A stretch of 59,012 nt of DNA, from contig JACRLC010000040.1 in NCBI GenBank assembly GCA_016235425.1, positions 752 to 59,763 on the forward strand, in the 5' to 3' direction. Shown here piece after piece: positions 1 to 7,555 of the stretch. Numbering within the stretch: the first letter of the stretch is position 1; each line of letters opens with the position of its first letter. Below the pieces are notes generated by a model, which ran no database searches, had not been told where the DNA came from, and was given only the letters and a program-made list of their open reading frames with translations. This DNA comes from Chloroflexota bacterium. Lineage in GTDB: Bacteria; Chloroflexota; Anaerolineae; Anaerolineales; Villigracilaceae. The position numbers were made by a program, and so were the translations under genes.

Positions 1-16
1 CGTCATCCAAGACTTA

Positions 17-1378
17 GTTTCAATCCACGCTCCCAATGAAGGGAGCGACAGGAAAGTTGGAGAGCCAAGTGTAAGCATAAGGTTTCAATCCCCGCTCCCA
101 ATGAAGGGAGCGACTTGCGGCAACATTGATATTGTCACGCAAACACTAGTTTCAATCCACGCTCCCAATGAAGGGAGCGACAGGTGCAAGCTTTGTTCAG
201 CAGCAATTTCTTCGGGTTTCAATCCACGCTCCCAATGAAGGGAGCGACGATACGATCAAAATACAAGCTCGGCACATGGTTGAGGTTTCAATCCACGCTC
301 CCAATGAAGTGAGCGACACCGCTAACGCAAGCCGTTGGCAAGCCCCTTTGTGTTTCAATCCACGCTCCCAATGAAGGGAGCGACGTAGCAGCAGCAGCAA
401 TCTTGAAAGGAGCAAGCATGTTTCAATCCACGCTCCCAATGAAGGGAGCGACAGAGGCGATGGAGATCGCGGTGCTGGCAAACAGGCGTTTCAATCCACG
501 CTCCCAATGAAGGGAGCGACAGGCGATGGAGATCGCGGTCCTGGCAAACAGGCGTTTCAATCCACGCTCCCAATGAAGGGAGCGACAGTTCGCCGTTTTG
601 CAAACAGGCGTTTCAATCCACGCTCCCAATGAAGGGAGCGACAGTTCGCCGTTTTGCGTGGAACCAATCGGAAGGTGTTTCAATCCACGCTCCCAATGAA
701 GGGAGCGACACGCTGGAACGTCTCACCGCAGACGCAACACTCGTTTCAATCCACGCTCCCAATGAAGGGAGCGACAAATACATTTCAGACGCCCAACCTT
801 CTGACGGACGTTTCAATCCACGCTCCCAATGAAGGGAGCGACCAGAGGCGATGGAGATCGCGGTCCTGGCAAACAGGCGTTTCAATCCACGCTCCCAATG
901 AAGGGAGCGACGCGAAGTTGGAAATACGTCGAAGGCATCTTGAAGTTTCAATCCACGCTCCCAATGAAGGGAGCGACGTGGCTCGCACTCGCAGTCATCT
1001 CCGTCATTTATTGGTTTCAATCCACGCTCCCAATGAAGGGAGCGACAACGAATTGTATGATCTTGCGCCAGAAGGCAGAGTTTCAATCCACGCTCCCAAT
1101 GAAGGGAGCGACGATCTCTTTTGCCGCTTTCGTGATCAACATCAGCGTTTCAATCCGCGCCCCCAATGAAGGGAGCGACTGGCGGCGAATGCAACCGAGC
1201 AAGCCGTGGGACTGTTTCAATCCACGCTCCCAATGAAGTGAGCGACTTTTCGGATGACGACCAGATAGCATGTTTCGGTTTCAATCCACGCTCCCAATGA
1301 AGGGAGCGACCCGCCTTGCGTCTGCATTCCCCCGTCCCCAGACCGGTTTCAATCCACGCTCCCAATGAAGGGAGCGAC
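17..1378 (-). CRISPR. Type I-C CRISPR array, 21 repeats and 20 spacers (left end outside window)
   Basis: A 33-bp repeat recurs 21 times, first at 17-49 and last at 1346-1378. On the plus strand it starts GTTTCAATCC, contains the 7-bp stem CGCTCCC/GGGAGCG and ends in GAC. Read on the minus strand it has the I-C form ending in TGGATTGAAAC, which would leave the usual 11-nt 5' handle after Cas5c cleavage at the stem base. The cas genes lie on the same strand and an AT-rich leader lies at 1379 onward, so transcription is minus and the newest spacer is 1311-1345. Spacers are 31-36 nt except one of 23 nt (587-609). Variant repeats: 82 (A11C), 285 and 1214 (both G26T), 1147 (A11G, T15C). The sequence at 1-16 is the tail of another spacer, so the array continues leftward. 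Three spacers (453, 521, 843) are nearly identical. Confidence 0.98.
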
Positions 1379-1490
1379 TGCAACATCTGGCAAAAAATAA
1401 ATATACCCGCCAGATATAGGCATATCACATCAATTATCAATTCGTAATCCTGCAAAAAATGTCTTTTGATTGAAGTATTTGGTTGTTAAG
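1379..1490 (-). promoter_or_regulatory. CRISPR leader
   Basis: AT-rich stretch between the leader-proximal repeat and the repeat-rich DNA next to cas2, in the expected place for a leader read on the minus strand. On that strand a promoter-like pair TTGATA / TATATC with a 16-bp spacer can be picked out at about 1403-1435. A 7-bp inverted repeat ATCTGGC/GCCAGAT (1385-1391 and 1409-1415) flanks an AT-rich loop and ends 7 bp from the first repeat, where integration-guiding leader motifs usually lie. The leader role follows from position; the promoter assignment is weaker. Confidence 0.75.
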
Positions 1491-1548
1491 GTTCAAGTTT
1501 GCCTGCGAACCCGAGCGTGAAAGGATGTGCGCTTTTGGTTCGCAGCGG

Positions 1549-1606
1549 CGCTTCGACTGCGGGTCTCGATACGAGCGAGGCAAGCACTCGCTCTACTCAA
1601 CCCTCC
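1549..1606. repeat. Dispersed palindrome (GATACG...ACTCAACC family) between cas2 and leader
   Basis: Imperfect inverted sequence with the signature TCTCGATACGAGCGAGGC followed by CTCTACTCAACC. The same signature recurs at 1934-1978, 3034-3259, 26498-26658 and about 28246-28310. It separates the end of cas2 from the CRISPR leader. Confidence 0.65.
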
Positions 1607-1619
1607 GCTCGGCGCGACA

Positions 1620-1910
1620 TCAGGTGATAATCGTCCCCTCCAGATCAATGCTGGGTTTTGCGCCGATGTGTTCGACGCGGCTCTTCCAGTTATCACCCAG
1701 GTAGTAGAAGCGGAGGCTGTCCACCTCGGGATCAATGATCTTATTCAATGCATCTTGCAGTTGCTTCAATTGCGCGGGGTCAATGAGACACTCAAAGACG
1801 GAGTTCTGCACGCGCTGACCGTAGTCCTTGCATTTTTTGGAGACCCTTCGCAGGCGCGATTTGCCTGCTTCGGTTTCGGTGCTTACGTCATAGGTAATTA
1901 AGACCATCAT
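1620..1910 (-). CDS. cas2: CRISPR-associated endonuclease Cas2
   Basis: A 96-residue protein starting MMVLITYDVSTE, the ferredoxin-like first strand of Cas2 with its conserved Asp in YDV. It ends in IDLEGTIIT, and this size is normal for I-C Cas2. With Cas1 it forms the spacer integrase. I chose the ATG at 1910: AGAGG lies about 9 nt upstream, and the longer open frame (to 1973) has no family-like sequence and runs into a palindrome. It is last in the cas operon, after cas1, and separated from it by a 1934-1978 hairpin. A second ATG follows immediately at 1907. Confidence 0.95.
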   Translation of the reverse strand: MMVLITYDVSTETEAGKSRLRRVSKKCKDYGQRVQNSVFECLIDPAQLKQLQDALNKIIDPEVDSLRFYYLGDNWKSRVEHIGAKPSIDLEGTIIT

Positions 1911-1933
1911 ATGAAAATGCCTCTTGCATATGT

Positions 1934-1978
1934 GTTGGTTTCGATACGCCCCGACGAACATGGGGCTACTCAACCAAC
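1934..1978. repeat. Dispersed palindrome between cas1 and cas2
   Basis: Outer arms GTTGGTT/AACCAAC (1934-1940 and 1972-1978) with inner arms GCCCC/GGGGC, so the transcript would fold into a hairpin. Belongs to the GATACG...ACTCAACC family seen at several other intergenic sites in the window. Confidence 0.75.
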
Positions 1979-1987
1979 GGTGTCCTC

Positions 1988-3019
1988 TTAATTCCAGAAG
2001 AAAGGCGGATACGCGTCCAGGTCGCCGCGCAGGTGACGCGCTAACAGCATGGCTTGAACGTGCGGGATCAACCCAAAGGGAATCTTTTCTTTCAAATACG
2101 GGTGAATCAATTCCTCCTTCTTCCTTTCCTGCCAGGCAGTCAGGACGGCTTTGCGCGTCTCATCGTCCATCAAAATTCCGCCGCTCTCTTTTTGCGTGAA
2201 GCCTTTGCCCGAAATCTGTTTGCGGTTCACCAGCGACAATGCCAAACGATCCACGAGCACGGGACGCAGTTCCTCCATCAGGTCGAGCGCGAGCGACGGG
2301 CGGCCAGGCCTGTCCCGATGGAGAAAGCCGACAAACGGATCCAGGCCAACGGTCTCAAGAGCCGAAGCGGTTTCATTCGTCAGCAAAGTGTAAAGGAACG
2401 AGAGCAGGCTGTTCATGTTGTCCAAAGGCGGGCGGCGGGAGCGTTCCTTGAAGAAAAAATCGTCGCGCTGTTGCAGGATCAAATGGTCGAACACGCCAAA
2501 GTAAATCTTTGCCGCGCTTCCCTCGAAGCCCATCAGGTCGCCAACAGATTTACAGGCAGGGATGGCTTTGAGCGTCTCTTTCATAAAGGACGATGCGCCC
2601 GTGAGGGACTCGACATTCACCAGCATGGAATGGTCGCGGATCGCGCGTTCGAGGACTTTGCGGCTGTTTGAGATTTTTCCAAGCAGGAAGGATGCGGCGA
2701 TGGGGACGCTCTGCGCTTCTTTTTCTGCGACTTCAAACTGCTTCCGCCGCAAAAGGACATTTCCCTGCACCCGGCCAGTGACCCGCGCCTGAAAACGCCC
2801 GTTCGGAGTGAGGAAACTCAAGCCGATGTTTCGCTCGGCGCACGCGCCCATCAGCGCGGGACTCGCTCCCTGCCACGTGAAGCAGACGATGTTTTCGATG
2901 TTGTGCAAGGGCAGACGCGTGGAGGTATTCTCATCCTTTTTGACGACGATGTTCTCGCCATCGAGGGAGAGAAAGGCTTCCGGCGTGGTGATGTACAGGA
3001 CGTTGCCGAGGTGTTTCAT
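1988..3019 (-). CDS. cas1: CRISPR-associated integrase Cas1 (type I-C)
   Basis: A 343-residue Cas1, normal length for I-C. The N-terminal beta domain (about 1-90, starting MKHLGNVLYITTPEAFLSLD) is followed by the helical catalytic domain. The metal ligands are visible as Glu166 in GFEGSAAKIYFG, His234 in GFLHRDRPGR and Asp246/Glu249 in LALDLMEELRP. It catalyses integration of prespacers at the leader end together with Cas2 and Cas4. GGAG precedes the ATG. It is transcribed after cas4, but 246 bp of palindromic repeat DNA separates the two, an unusually large gap for adaptation genes. No sign of inactivation. Confidence 0.97.
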   Translation of the reverse strand: MKHLGNVLYITTPEAFLSLDGENIVVKKDENTSTRLPLHNIENIVCFTWQGASPALMGACAERNIGLSFLTPNGRFQARVTGRVQGNVLLRRKQFEVAEKEAQSVPIAASFLLGKISNSRKVLERAIRDHSMLVNVESLTGASSFMKETLKAIPACKSVGDLMGFEGSAAKIYFGVFDHLILQQRDDFFFKERSRRPPLDNMNSLLSFLYTLLTNETASALETVGLDPFVGFLHRDRPGRPSLALDLMEELRPVLVDRLALSLVNRKQISGKGFTQKESGGILMDDETRKAVLTAWQERKKEELIHPYLKEKIPFGLIPHVQAMLLARHLRGDLDAYPPFFWN

Positions 3020-3033
3020 TTACATGTTGCTCC

Positions 3034-3259
3034 GTTGGTTGAGCAGGCGGCCTCGCGCTGAGCGGAGTGAGACGGTGCTCTTCCGTCGAACGCAGTCGAA
3101 GCGTCGTCCGCCGTATCGCGAAGTTCCCGAAGGGGGAAACCAACAAGTGACAAGAGGCCTTTTGTTACAAGATATTTTTGCTTACTGGTGGTTTCCCTGG
3201 CCCGAACACCAGGGCGGGCGATACGCCCTGCGACGAACACGCAGGGCTGCTCAACCACC
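3034..3259. repeat. Two tandem dispersed palindromes between cas4 and cas1
   Basis: Copy one runs 3034-3144 with arms GTTGGTT/AACCAAC. Copy two runs 3187-3259 with arms GGTGGTT/AACCACC and internal GGGCGATACGCCC. Both carry the GATACG and GTTGAG/CTCAACC signatures of the family. They fill the whole gap between the two adaptation genes. Confidence 0.75.
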
Positions 3260-3265
3260 GGGTTT

Positions 3266-3934
3266 CTATGAATCTTCAATCTGCTGCCGAATATACTTCG
3301 ACGCCGCGATGACCTTTTCCTGTAACACGGGCAGGCACACATCCGCCAGCGAACACGAGCGGCAGGCTTTGGATGTTTTGACGCGCGGGGTGTAGCCCCT
3401 GCTGAAATAGTTGTGCATTTCATCTGCCATATCTTTGACCAAGGTTCGCAATTCAGCGGTGAATTCAATTTCCACGCGGTGACGGGTTTCGCCGTAATAC
3501 AGATAGCCTTTGGGAATTGCCACCGAAAGCATTTCCTCCAGACACATCGCCTGGGCGCATAACTGCGTTTCGTCGCTGTGATCGTGCTTCTCCTTGCCGC
3601 GTTTGTATTCAATCGGCGCGGCAAGATATAAGCCGTCCTTGCCCGGCAATTTGACTCCATCTGGCGAAGATTTGAACTCGACCACATCACACACGCCCGA
3701 AAGCCCCAGCCGATACGAAGCCACAGGCACGGACCGCGCCGTGATGACCCCGTTCCTTGTCTCGGTGAAGAAGGGATCATCGGCGCGCTGGTGCATGATC
3801 CTGCCCTCGGCAGTGAGCGCGTTTTCCTTCCACTGTTGCTCAATGTGGATGAGCGCCCACTGCCTGCGGCAAAACAGAAAATGCTGGATGCCTGAGAGGG
3901 GGAGCAGATCGTCGGTGGTGTATTCGGATTTCAC
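3266..3934 (-). CDS. cas4: CRISPR-associated exonuclease Cas4 (type I-C)
   Basis: A 222-residue Cas4 of the RecB-like nuclease superfamily. The four iron-sulfur cysteines are Cys22 (FCRRQW), Cys191, Cys194 and Cys200 (CRSCSLADVC). The nuclease motif is Asp83 (GVCDVVEFK) followed by Glu109-x-Lys111 in IEYKRG. In I-C systems Cas4 trims prespacers and selects those with a correct PAM before Cas1-Cas2 integration. The ATG at 3934 overlaps the cas7c stop (ATGA), which implies translational coupling. It is separated from cas1 by two palindromic repeats. Confidence 0.96.
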   Translation of the reverse strand: MKSEYTTDDLLPLSGIQHFLFCRRQWALIHIEQQWKENALTAEGRIMHQRADDPFFTETRNGVITARSVPVASYRLGLSGVCDVVEFKSSPDGVKLPGKDGLYLAAPIEYKRGKEKHDHSDETQLCAQAMCLEEMLSVAIPKGYLYYGETRHRVEIEFTAELRTLVKDMADEMHNYFSRGYTPRVKTSKACRSCSLADVCLPVLQEKVIAASKYIRQQIEDS

Positions 3935-4809
3935 AACTTCTCGATCAACTCCACACCATCAAAGCCTTCGAGTTTGCCAGGCTTGGGGGCTTTCACCGTG
4001 TAATCGCCGAACTTGCGCGGGGCAACTGCACCTTCATTTTTCTTGACATCAACCAACTCGAAGAGTTTATGCGACGGTGCGTTGCCCAAATCGCTATCAT
4101 GCTTGAAAATGAAGAGTTTGCGCGCCGCCATCTTGCCGCGCGCCGCGGAATGGTCATGCTCGAACATATTGACCAGCGCATCCCAGACGAGTTTCAGGTC
4201 TTCTTCAGAAAAGCCCGTACCTTTGGTGGGGTCATTGGCGAGTTTGGCGGAGATGTAGCCCTCGGCGCGATACAAGCCATAGGGGATGATGTGCTTGCGC
4301 CCCATCGTGCGCTCCTTCTCAGCTTCCTCTTCACGCGTCACGGTCAGGCGGGTGATGGTCACTTCCTGTTGGACAATCGGATCAATACTGCGCGAGAAGT
4401 TGATTTGAATCGGTCCGCGCACCTGTCCGCAGTTATCGCCTACCATCAATACAGCGCCAAATGTGCGGATGTCGAAGAAGTTTTTGCACATCCACTCACG
4501 CGCTTTTGCAACGCCTTCGACCGAAGCCTTTTTGCCAGGCTCCAAACCAACAGCGATATAGGCTTCCTTGTGATTGGCGTTCAACGGAATTCCTTCTTTG
4601 ATGTAAATGCGATACCCTGCCGCGTCGCCTTGCATCATCTCAACAAAGTTGCGAACTTTGCGTTTGAGGCAGACATCGGTGACAATGCCGTAACCTGTTT
4701 CGGGGTCAATGCGCGGCATGTTGCCCGCGTCAGGGTCGCCGTTGGGGTTACCGTTCTCCACGTCGTAGAGCAGGACAAATTCGTAGCGGTTGGAAATAGG
4801 GGTAGTCAT
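3931..4809 (-). CDS. cas7c: Cascade backbone subunit Cas7c (Csd2)
   Basis: A 292-residue RAMP protein of the Cas7/Csd2 family. It begins MTTPISNRYEFVLLYDVENG with the typical GNPNGDPDAGNMPR loop, and carries TRLTVTREEE and the C-terminal PRKFGDYTV region. Several copies line the crRNA spacer in the I-C effector. I chose the ATG at 4809, with AAAGG about 10 nt upstream. The longer frame begins at a TTG that lies inside this ribosome site. It is separated from cas8c by a hairpin-forming repeat at 4863-4948 and overlaps cas4 by four bases. Confidence 0.96.
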   Translation of the reverse strand: MTTPISNRYEFVLLYDVENGNPNGDPDAGNMPRIDPETGYGIVTDVCLKRKVRNFVEMMQGDAAGYRIYIKEGIPLNANHKEAYIAVGLEPGKKASVEGVAKAREWMCKNFFDIRTFGAVLMVGDNCGQVRGPIQINFSRSIDPIVQQEVTITRLTVTREEEAEKERTMGRKHIIPYGLYRAEGYISAKLANDPTKGTGFSEEDLKLVWDALVNMFEHDHSAARGKMAARKLFIFKHDSDLGNAPSHKLFELVDVKKNEGAVAPRKFGDYTVKAPKPGKLEGFDGVELIEKL

Positions 4810-4862
4810 GGTTGGTTTTCCTTTCAAGAAATGATTAATGTTATGGTTTGATTGGGTTTCAT

Positions 4863-4948
4863 GTCATTGCGAGCCGTTCTTTGGCGAAGCAATCTGCTCT
4901 TGTGGCAGGGGATTGCTTCGTCGCCGCTTCGCGGCTCCTCGCAATGAC
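4863..4948. repeat. CATTGCGAG palindrome between cas8c and cas7c
   Basis: Perfect outer arms GTCATTGC (4863-4870) and GCAATGAC (4941-4948) enclose GAAGCAATC and GATTGCTTC arms, giving a long near-palindrome. The right arm ends one base before the cas8c stop codon. The same element family occurs at 12578-12616, 24104-24168, 26669-26706 and 45749-45917. Confidence 0.85.
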
Positions 4949-4949
4949 A

Positions 4950-5327
4950 TTATTCTTTGGATTCGGCAATTTCCTCTGCCTCATCGCCTTTTCTGAAAGC
5001 ACGCTGATGGTAGTAGCCCAGCACGAATACACCTTGTTCGTCCAGCGTGAGGCGGGCAGGGAAAGGTTTGGCTTCGAGCATGGCGAGCAAGCCTTCCACC
5101 TGGCGTTCGAGATACTTTCCATACTCGGCTTTTTCAAAATGATGATGCGAAAGCCGAAGTAGGATAGGGAACACACTAGCGGGCGAAGCGCAGGCAGACG
5201 TGAAGTAACGGTCTTTGATGGTGGCGTTGATATTCTGCCCCAGCGCGGCTTTTTGCGCTCGTTCAAGCCATGCGAACAGCCGTCCCAGCACATAGGCGGG
5301 GTGAGTGTAGGATTCATTGAGTGACAT
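4950..5327 (-). CDS. cas11c: Cas11c small subunit from an internal start within cas8c
   Basis: In I-C systems the small subunit Cas11c is known to be made by internal translation of cas8c. Here ATG at 5327 (Met502 of Cas8c, MSLNESYTHPAYVLGRLFAW) is preceded by a perfect AGGAGG with an 8-nt spacer, one of the best ribosome sites in the operon although it lies inside a gene. The product would be 125 residues, mostly helical, in frame with Cas8c and ending at the same stop. The start is inferred from sequence; that such a product exists is established for the family. Confidence 0.85.
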   Translation of the reverse strand: MSLNESYTHPAYVLGRLFAWLERAQKAALGQNINATIKDRYFTSACASPASVFPILLRLSHHHFEKAEYGKYLERQVEGLLAMLEAKPFPARLTLDEQGVFVLGYYHQRAFRKGDEAEEIAESKE

Positions 5328-6830
5328 TTGCAAAGCCTCCTGATATAGATTTTGGTCTTGACGGCGGTACTTCCGCAAGAGATGCGCCTTGATGAACGCG
5401 GCGCGCACGTAGTTGATTTTGACGTTTCGCCTTTTGCCTTCGTCATTGGTTTCATCCGTGTCGTGGCGGATGCGGTTGATGATGGCGGCGTACAAGCCTT
5501 CGGGGTAGGGCGCGCCTGTGAGGATGGAACGCATCAGCGCGCCGCCCAAGAGCGACCAGGATGATTTGAGATGTTCCTGTCTGCTCTTAAAATCGCGAAT
5601 TGACGACGGGATGCACTCCTTCAGAACAAGGTTAGGAGAAATGTACTTGGGCTGCTTATGGTGTTCTCGGTCAAGTTCCATATCCTTGTAATGTTGCATC
5701 ACACGCTTGACAAACTTTCCGAATGGTTCTGCTAAAAAGAAGCGCACAGTCAAACGTGAAGCATTTGTTAAGGCATTTGGCGCAAGTCCAAGAACATAAA
5801 AGCGTGTTTCCTTATCCAAACCCTCCGTAACTCCTTTAACATCGAGTGCTTGCCCTTTCTCAATTTTCTGGGCAACATCGCTCATCTGTTGCTCGGCTTT
5901 GCGTCGTCCTTTTTGGGCGTCTTCATCCTCTTCTTCATCTTCCAAATAAGCAGGGTTGATGATGCTGGAAAACGCGCTTGGGTAGCGGTCATCTGGACTG
6001 TCAGCCCAATAAATTATTGCCGCATCACCTATGTAAATTGGGCGGTTTGGATTTTGTTCCGAAAGTAGATAGTCCAGCACTACCCCATATCCTGAAGCCA
6101 CGCGTTGGCTGACAGGGGAATTAAAGCCTTGTGTACGCCCGTAGGACTCGAAGGAGTCTTTGTTGAAACTAACTAAAGACGCCCTATTCTGCCGTGTTCC
6201 GCGCACCCCTTTTACATCAGGATGAGTACGGGCAATCGGCGAGTCTTTCCCTGTTACCAAGCATTGCATTTTTACGGCTTTCTGATCGCGCTCTATCAGA
6301 TGTTCTTCCCATACGCGCATGACTTCTGGGTCGTTGAATGCAAATTGTCCTTCGACTTGGAATGCCAAGTTGCCGCTTTCCAGAAAATCATCTGCATAGC
6401 GAGCAATAGCCGCATGATGAAGGGCAGTTTTGGGGTTGTGCTTTTTCAAGAAGGCAATTACGGCACGAGCAACTTCCGTGTTGGCTTTAGAAAGTATCTC
6501 AATGTTGTGCTGTCGAAAAGCCTCAAAGCGCATTGCACCGTATTCATCATCTTTCCCTTTCTTCTCAGGGATGCCCAATACAAATGCACTGTTATCCCAC
6601 AAGAAATTCGGTTTAGGCTTAGTTCCGCTACGTTTTGCCCGTTCAGGGGCACGCATAACGCGGTATTTTTTCTCGCCACTGGTCAAAGGAATAACATCAA
6701 GCAGTTCTCCAGCATTTGAAAGATTGAGAACATAATTGATATTCTCTGACCTGTAGCCTGGCAGAGCGATAATGACCTTCGGGTCTTTGAGCAATATCTG
6801 ATAGTAGTTGTAGAGCGACTGCAAAATCAT
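4950..6830 (-). CDS. cas8c: Cascade large subunit Cas8c (Csd1)
   Basis: A 626-residue Csd1/Cas8c protein, within the usual 580-640 range. It starts MILQSLYNYYQILLKDPK and carries typical stretches such as KPNFLWDNSAFVLG near the N-terminus and INYVRAAFIKAHLLRK and PAYVLGRLFAWLERAQ in the C-terminal part. It is the PAM-recognising and Cas3-recruiting subunit of the I-C complex. Its ATG overlaps the cas5c stop (ATGA). The C-terminal 125 codons also encode Cas11c from an internal start. The stop is followed almost at once by the CATTGCGAG palindrome. Confidence 0.96.
   Translation of the reverse strand: MILQSLYNYYQILLKDPKVIIALPGYRSENINYVLNLSNAGELLDVIPLTSGEKKYRVMRAPERAKRSGTKPKPNFLWDNSAFVLGIPEKKGKDDEYGAMRFEAFRQHNIEILSKANTEVARAVIAFLKKHNPKTALHHAAIARYADDFLESGNLAFQVEGQFAFNDPEVMRVWEEHLIERDQKAVKMQCLVTGKDSPIARTHPDVKGVRGTRQNRASLVSFNKDSFESYGRTQGFNSPVSQRVASGYGVVLDYLLSEQNPNRPIYIGDAAIIYWADSPDDRYPSAFSSIINPAYLEDEEEDEDAQKGRRKAEQQMSDVAQKIEKGQALDVKGVTEGLDKETRFYVLGLAPNALTNASRLTVRFFLAEPFGKFVKRVMQHYKDMELDREHHKQPKYISPNLVLKECIPSSIRDFKSRQEHLKSSWSLLGGALMRSILTGAPYPEGLYAAIINRIRHDTDETNDEGKRRNVKINYVRAAFIKAHLLRKYRRQDQNLYQEALQMSLNESYTHPAYVLGRLFAWLERAQKAALGQNINATIKDRYFTSACASPASVFPILLRLSHHHFEKAEYGKYLERQVEGLLAMLEAKPFPARLTLDEQGVFVLGYYHQRAFRKGDEAEEIAESKE
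5336..5341 (-). promoter_or_regulatory. Internal Shine-Dalgarno for Cas11c
   Basis: AGGAGG on the minus strand, 8 nt before the in-frame ATG at 5327 inside cas8c. A consensus ribosome site this well placed within a coding region supports internal initiation. Confidence 0.85.
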
Positions 6831-7492
6831 TGCCGCACCTCCGCTTTGGTCAGGTCAATCACGCCATTGAGCATTTGGGCTTTGAAGAACATGGGCTTGA
6901 TGTCGCGCGGGTTGGAGAAATCCAGATCGTAGAGCATGTAACCCAAATCGCGCTCGTCCGTGAACGGGCTTTTAGGGATCTCGCGCTTATCCTCGATGAT
7001 TTCCACTTTAGCGGGAAACTCGCGCGTTCCCAAACAGGGCGCGTGGAAGTGTTGTCCCTCTCGCAGGCGGCGCAGGACGATGTTATAGTGTCCTTCTTCA
7101 GAATCGTGCTCGCCCCATTCCTCCTCTACCTTCTCGAAATGTGCCTCGATGACATAATCCACGTTGCGCAATACCATCGAAGCGCGTTGCTGGCGGCTTT
7201 CGGTGGCGGCGATGTAGAGCGGCTTCTTCCCGCCTTTCATCACCTGCAAGGCGTTATCGGTGGACGCCTTTTCGCTCACCTCATTGCGTCGGATGTTGGT
7301 GAACTGGATTTCTTTCAAGACGTGGACTTTGTCTATCACCCATTTAATGGCGGGCTTCCAATAGACCGCCTCGATGATGCCACGCGCCGCCGACGGGGTG
7401 ATGACATCGTAACTCACCCGTTCCACTTTCATTTCAGGTCGGGTGAACAGGGCGTAGGGTCCGCTCACGCGGATGGTGATACCGTATCCCAT
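6827..7492 (-). CDS. cas5c: crRNA-processing endoribonuclease Cas5c (Cas5d)
   Basis: A 221-residue RAMP protein beginning MGYGITIRVSGPYALFTRPE with TPSAARGIIEAVYWKPAIKW, the signature of I-C Cas5, which replaces Cas6. Tyr44 is at the position of the catalytic tyrosine described for Cas5d, and the RRLREGQHFHAPCLGTREF stretch corresponds to the second catalytic region. It cuts pre-crRNA at the base of the repeat hairpin and stays as the 5'-end cap of the effector. An AGGAGG lies 8 nt upstream of the ATG. Its stop overlaps the cas8c start. A perfect 14-bp hairpin separates it from cas3. Confidence 0.96.
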   Translation of the reverse strand: MGYGITIRVSGPYALFTRPEMKVERVSYDVITPSAARGIIEAVYWKPAIKWVIDKVHVLKEIQFTNIRRNEVSEKASTDNALQVMKGGKKPLYIAATESRQQRASMVLRNVDYVIEAHFEKVEEEWGEHDSEEGHYNIVLRRLREGQHFHAPCLGTREFPAKVEIIEDKREIPKSPFTDERDLGYMLYDLDFSNPRDIKPMFFKAQMLNGVIDLTKAEVRQ

Positions 7493-7518
7493 AATGTGAA
7501 CCTCCTTTCATGGTTTAC

Positions 7519-7547
7519 CGTCCCGAAGGTTCTGAACCTTCGGGACG
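7519..7547. repeat. Perfect hairpin repeat (CGTCCCGAAGG family) between cas3 and cas5c
   Basis: Arms CGTCCCGAAGGTTC (7519-7532) and GAACCTTCGGGACG (7534-7547) are perfect 14-bp complements with a 1-nt loop. The same arms recur with larger loops at about 10874-10983, 11697-11751 and 13098-13151. No U-tract follows, so it is not a classic terminator. Confidence 0.9.
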
Positions 7548-7555
7548 CTCTGCAA

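Noticed and set aside
168-1455. Open frames on both strands across the array, with repeated SLPSLGAWIET or NPRSQ-like peptides
   Set aside because: They are translations of the CRISPR repeat and have no ribosome sites or domains.
4863-4948. CATTGCGAG palindrome as a terminator ending the cas operon after cas8c
   Set aside because: No U-tract, and the same element sits in unrelated places; cas7c has only a normal gap behind it, so read-through is expected.
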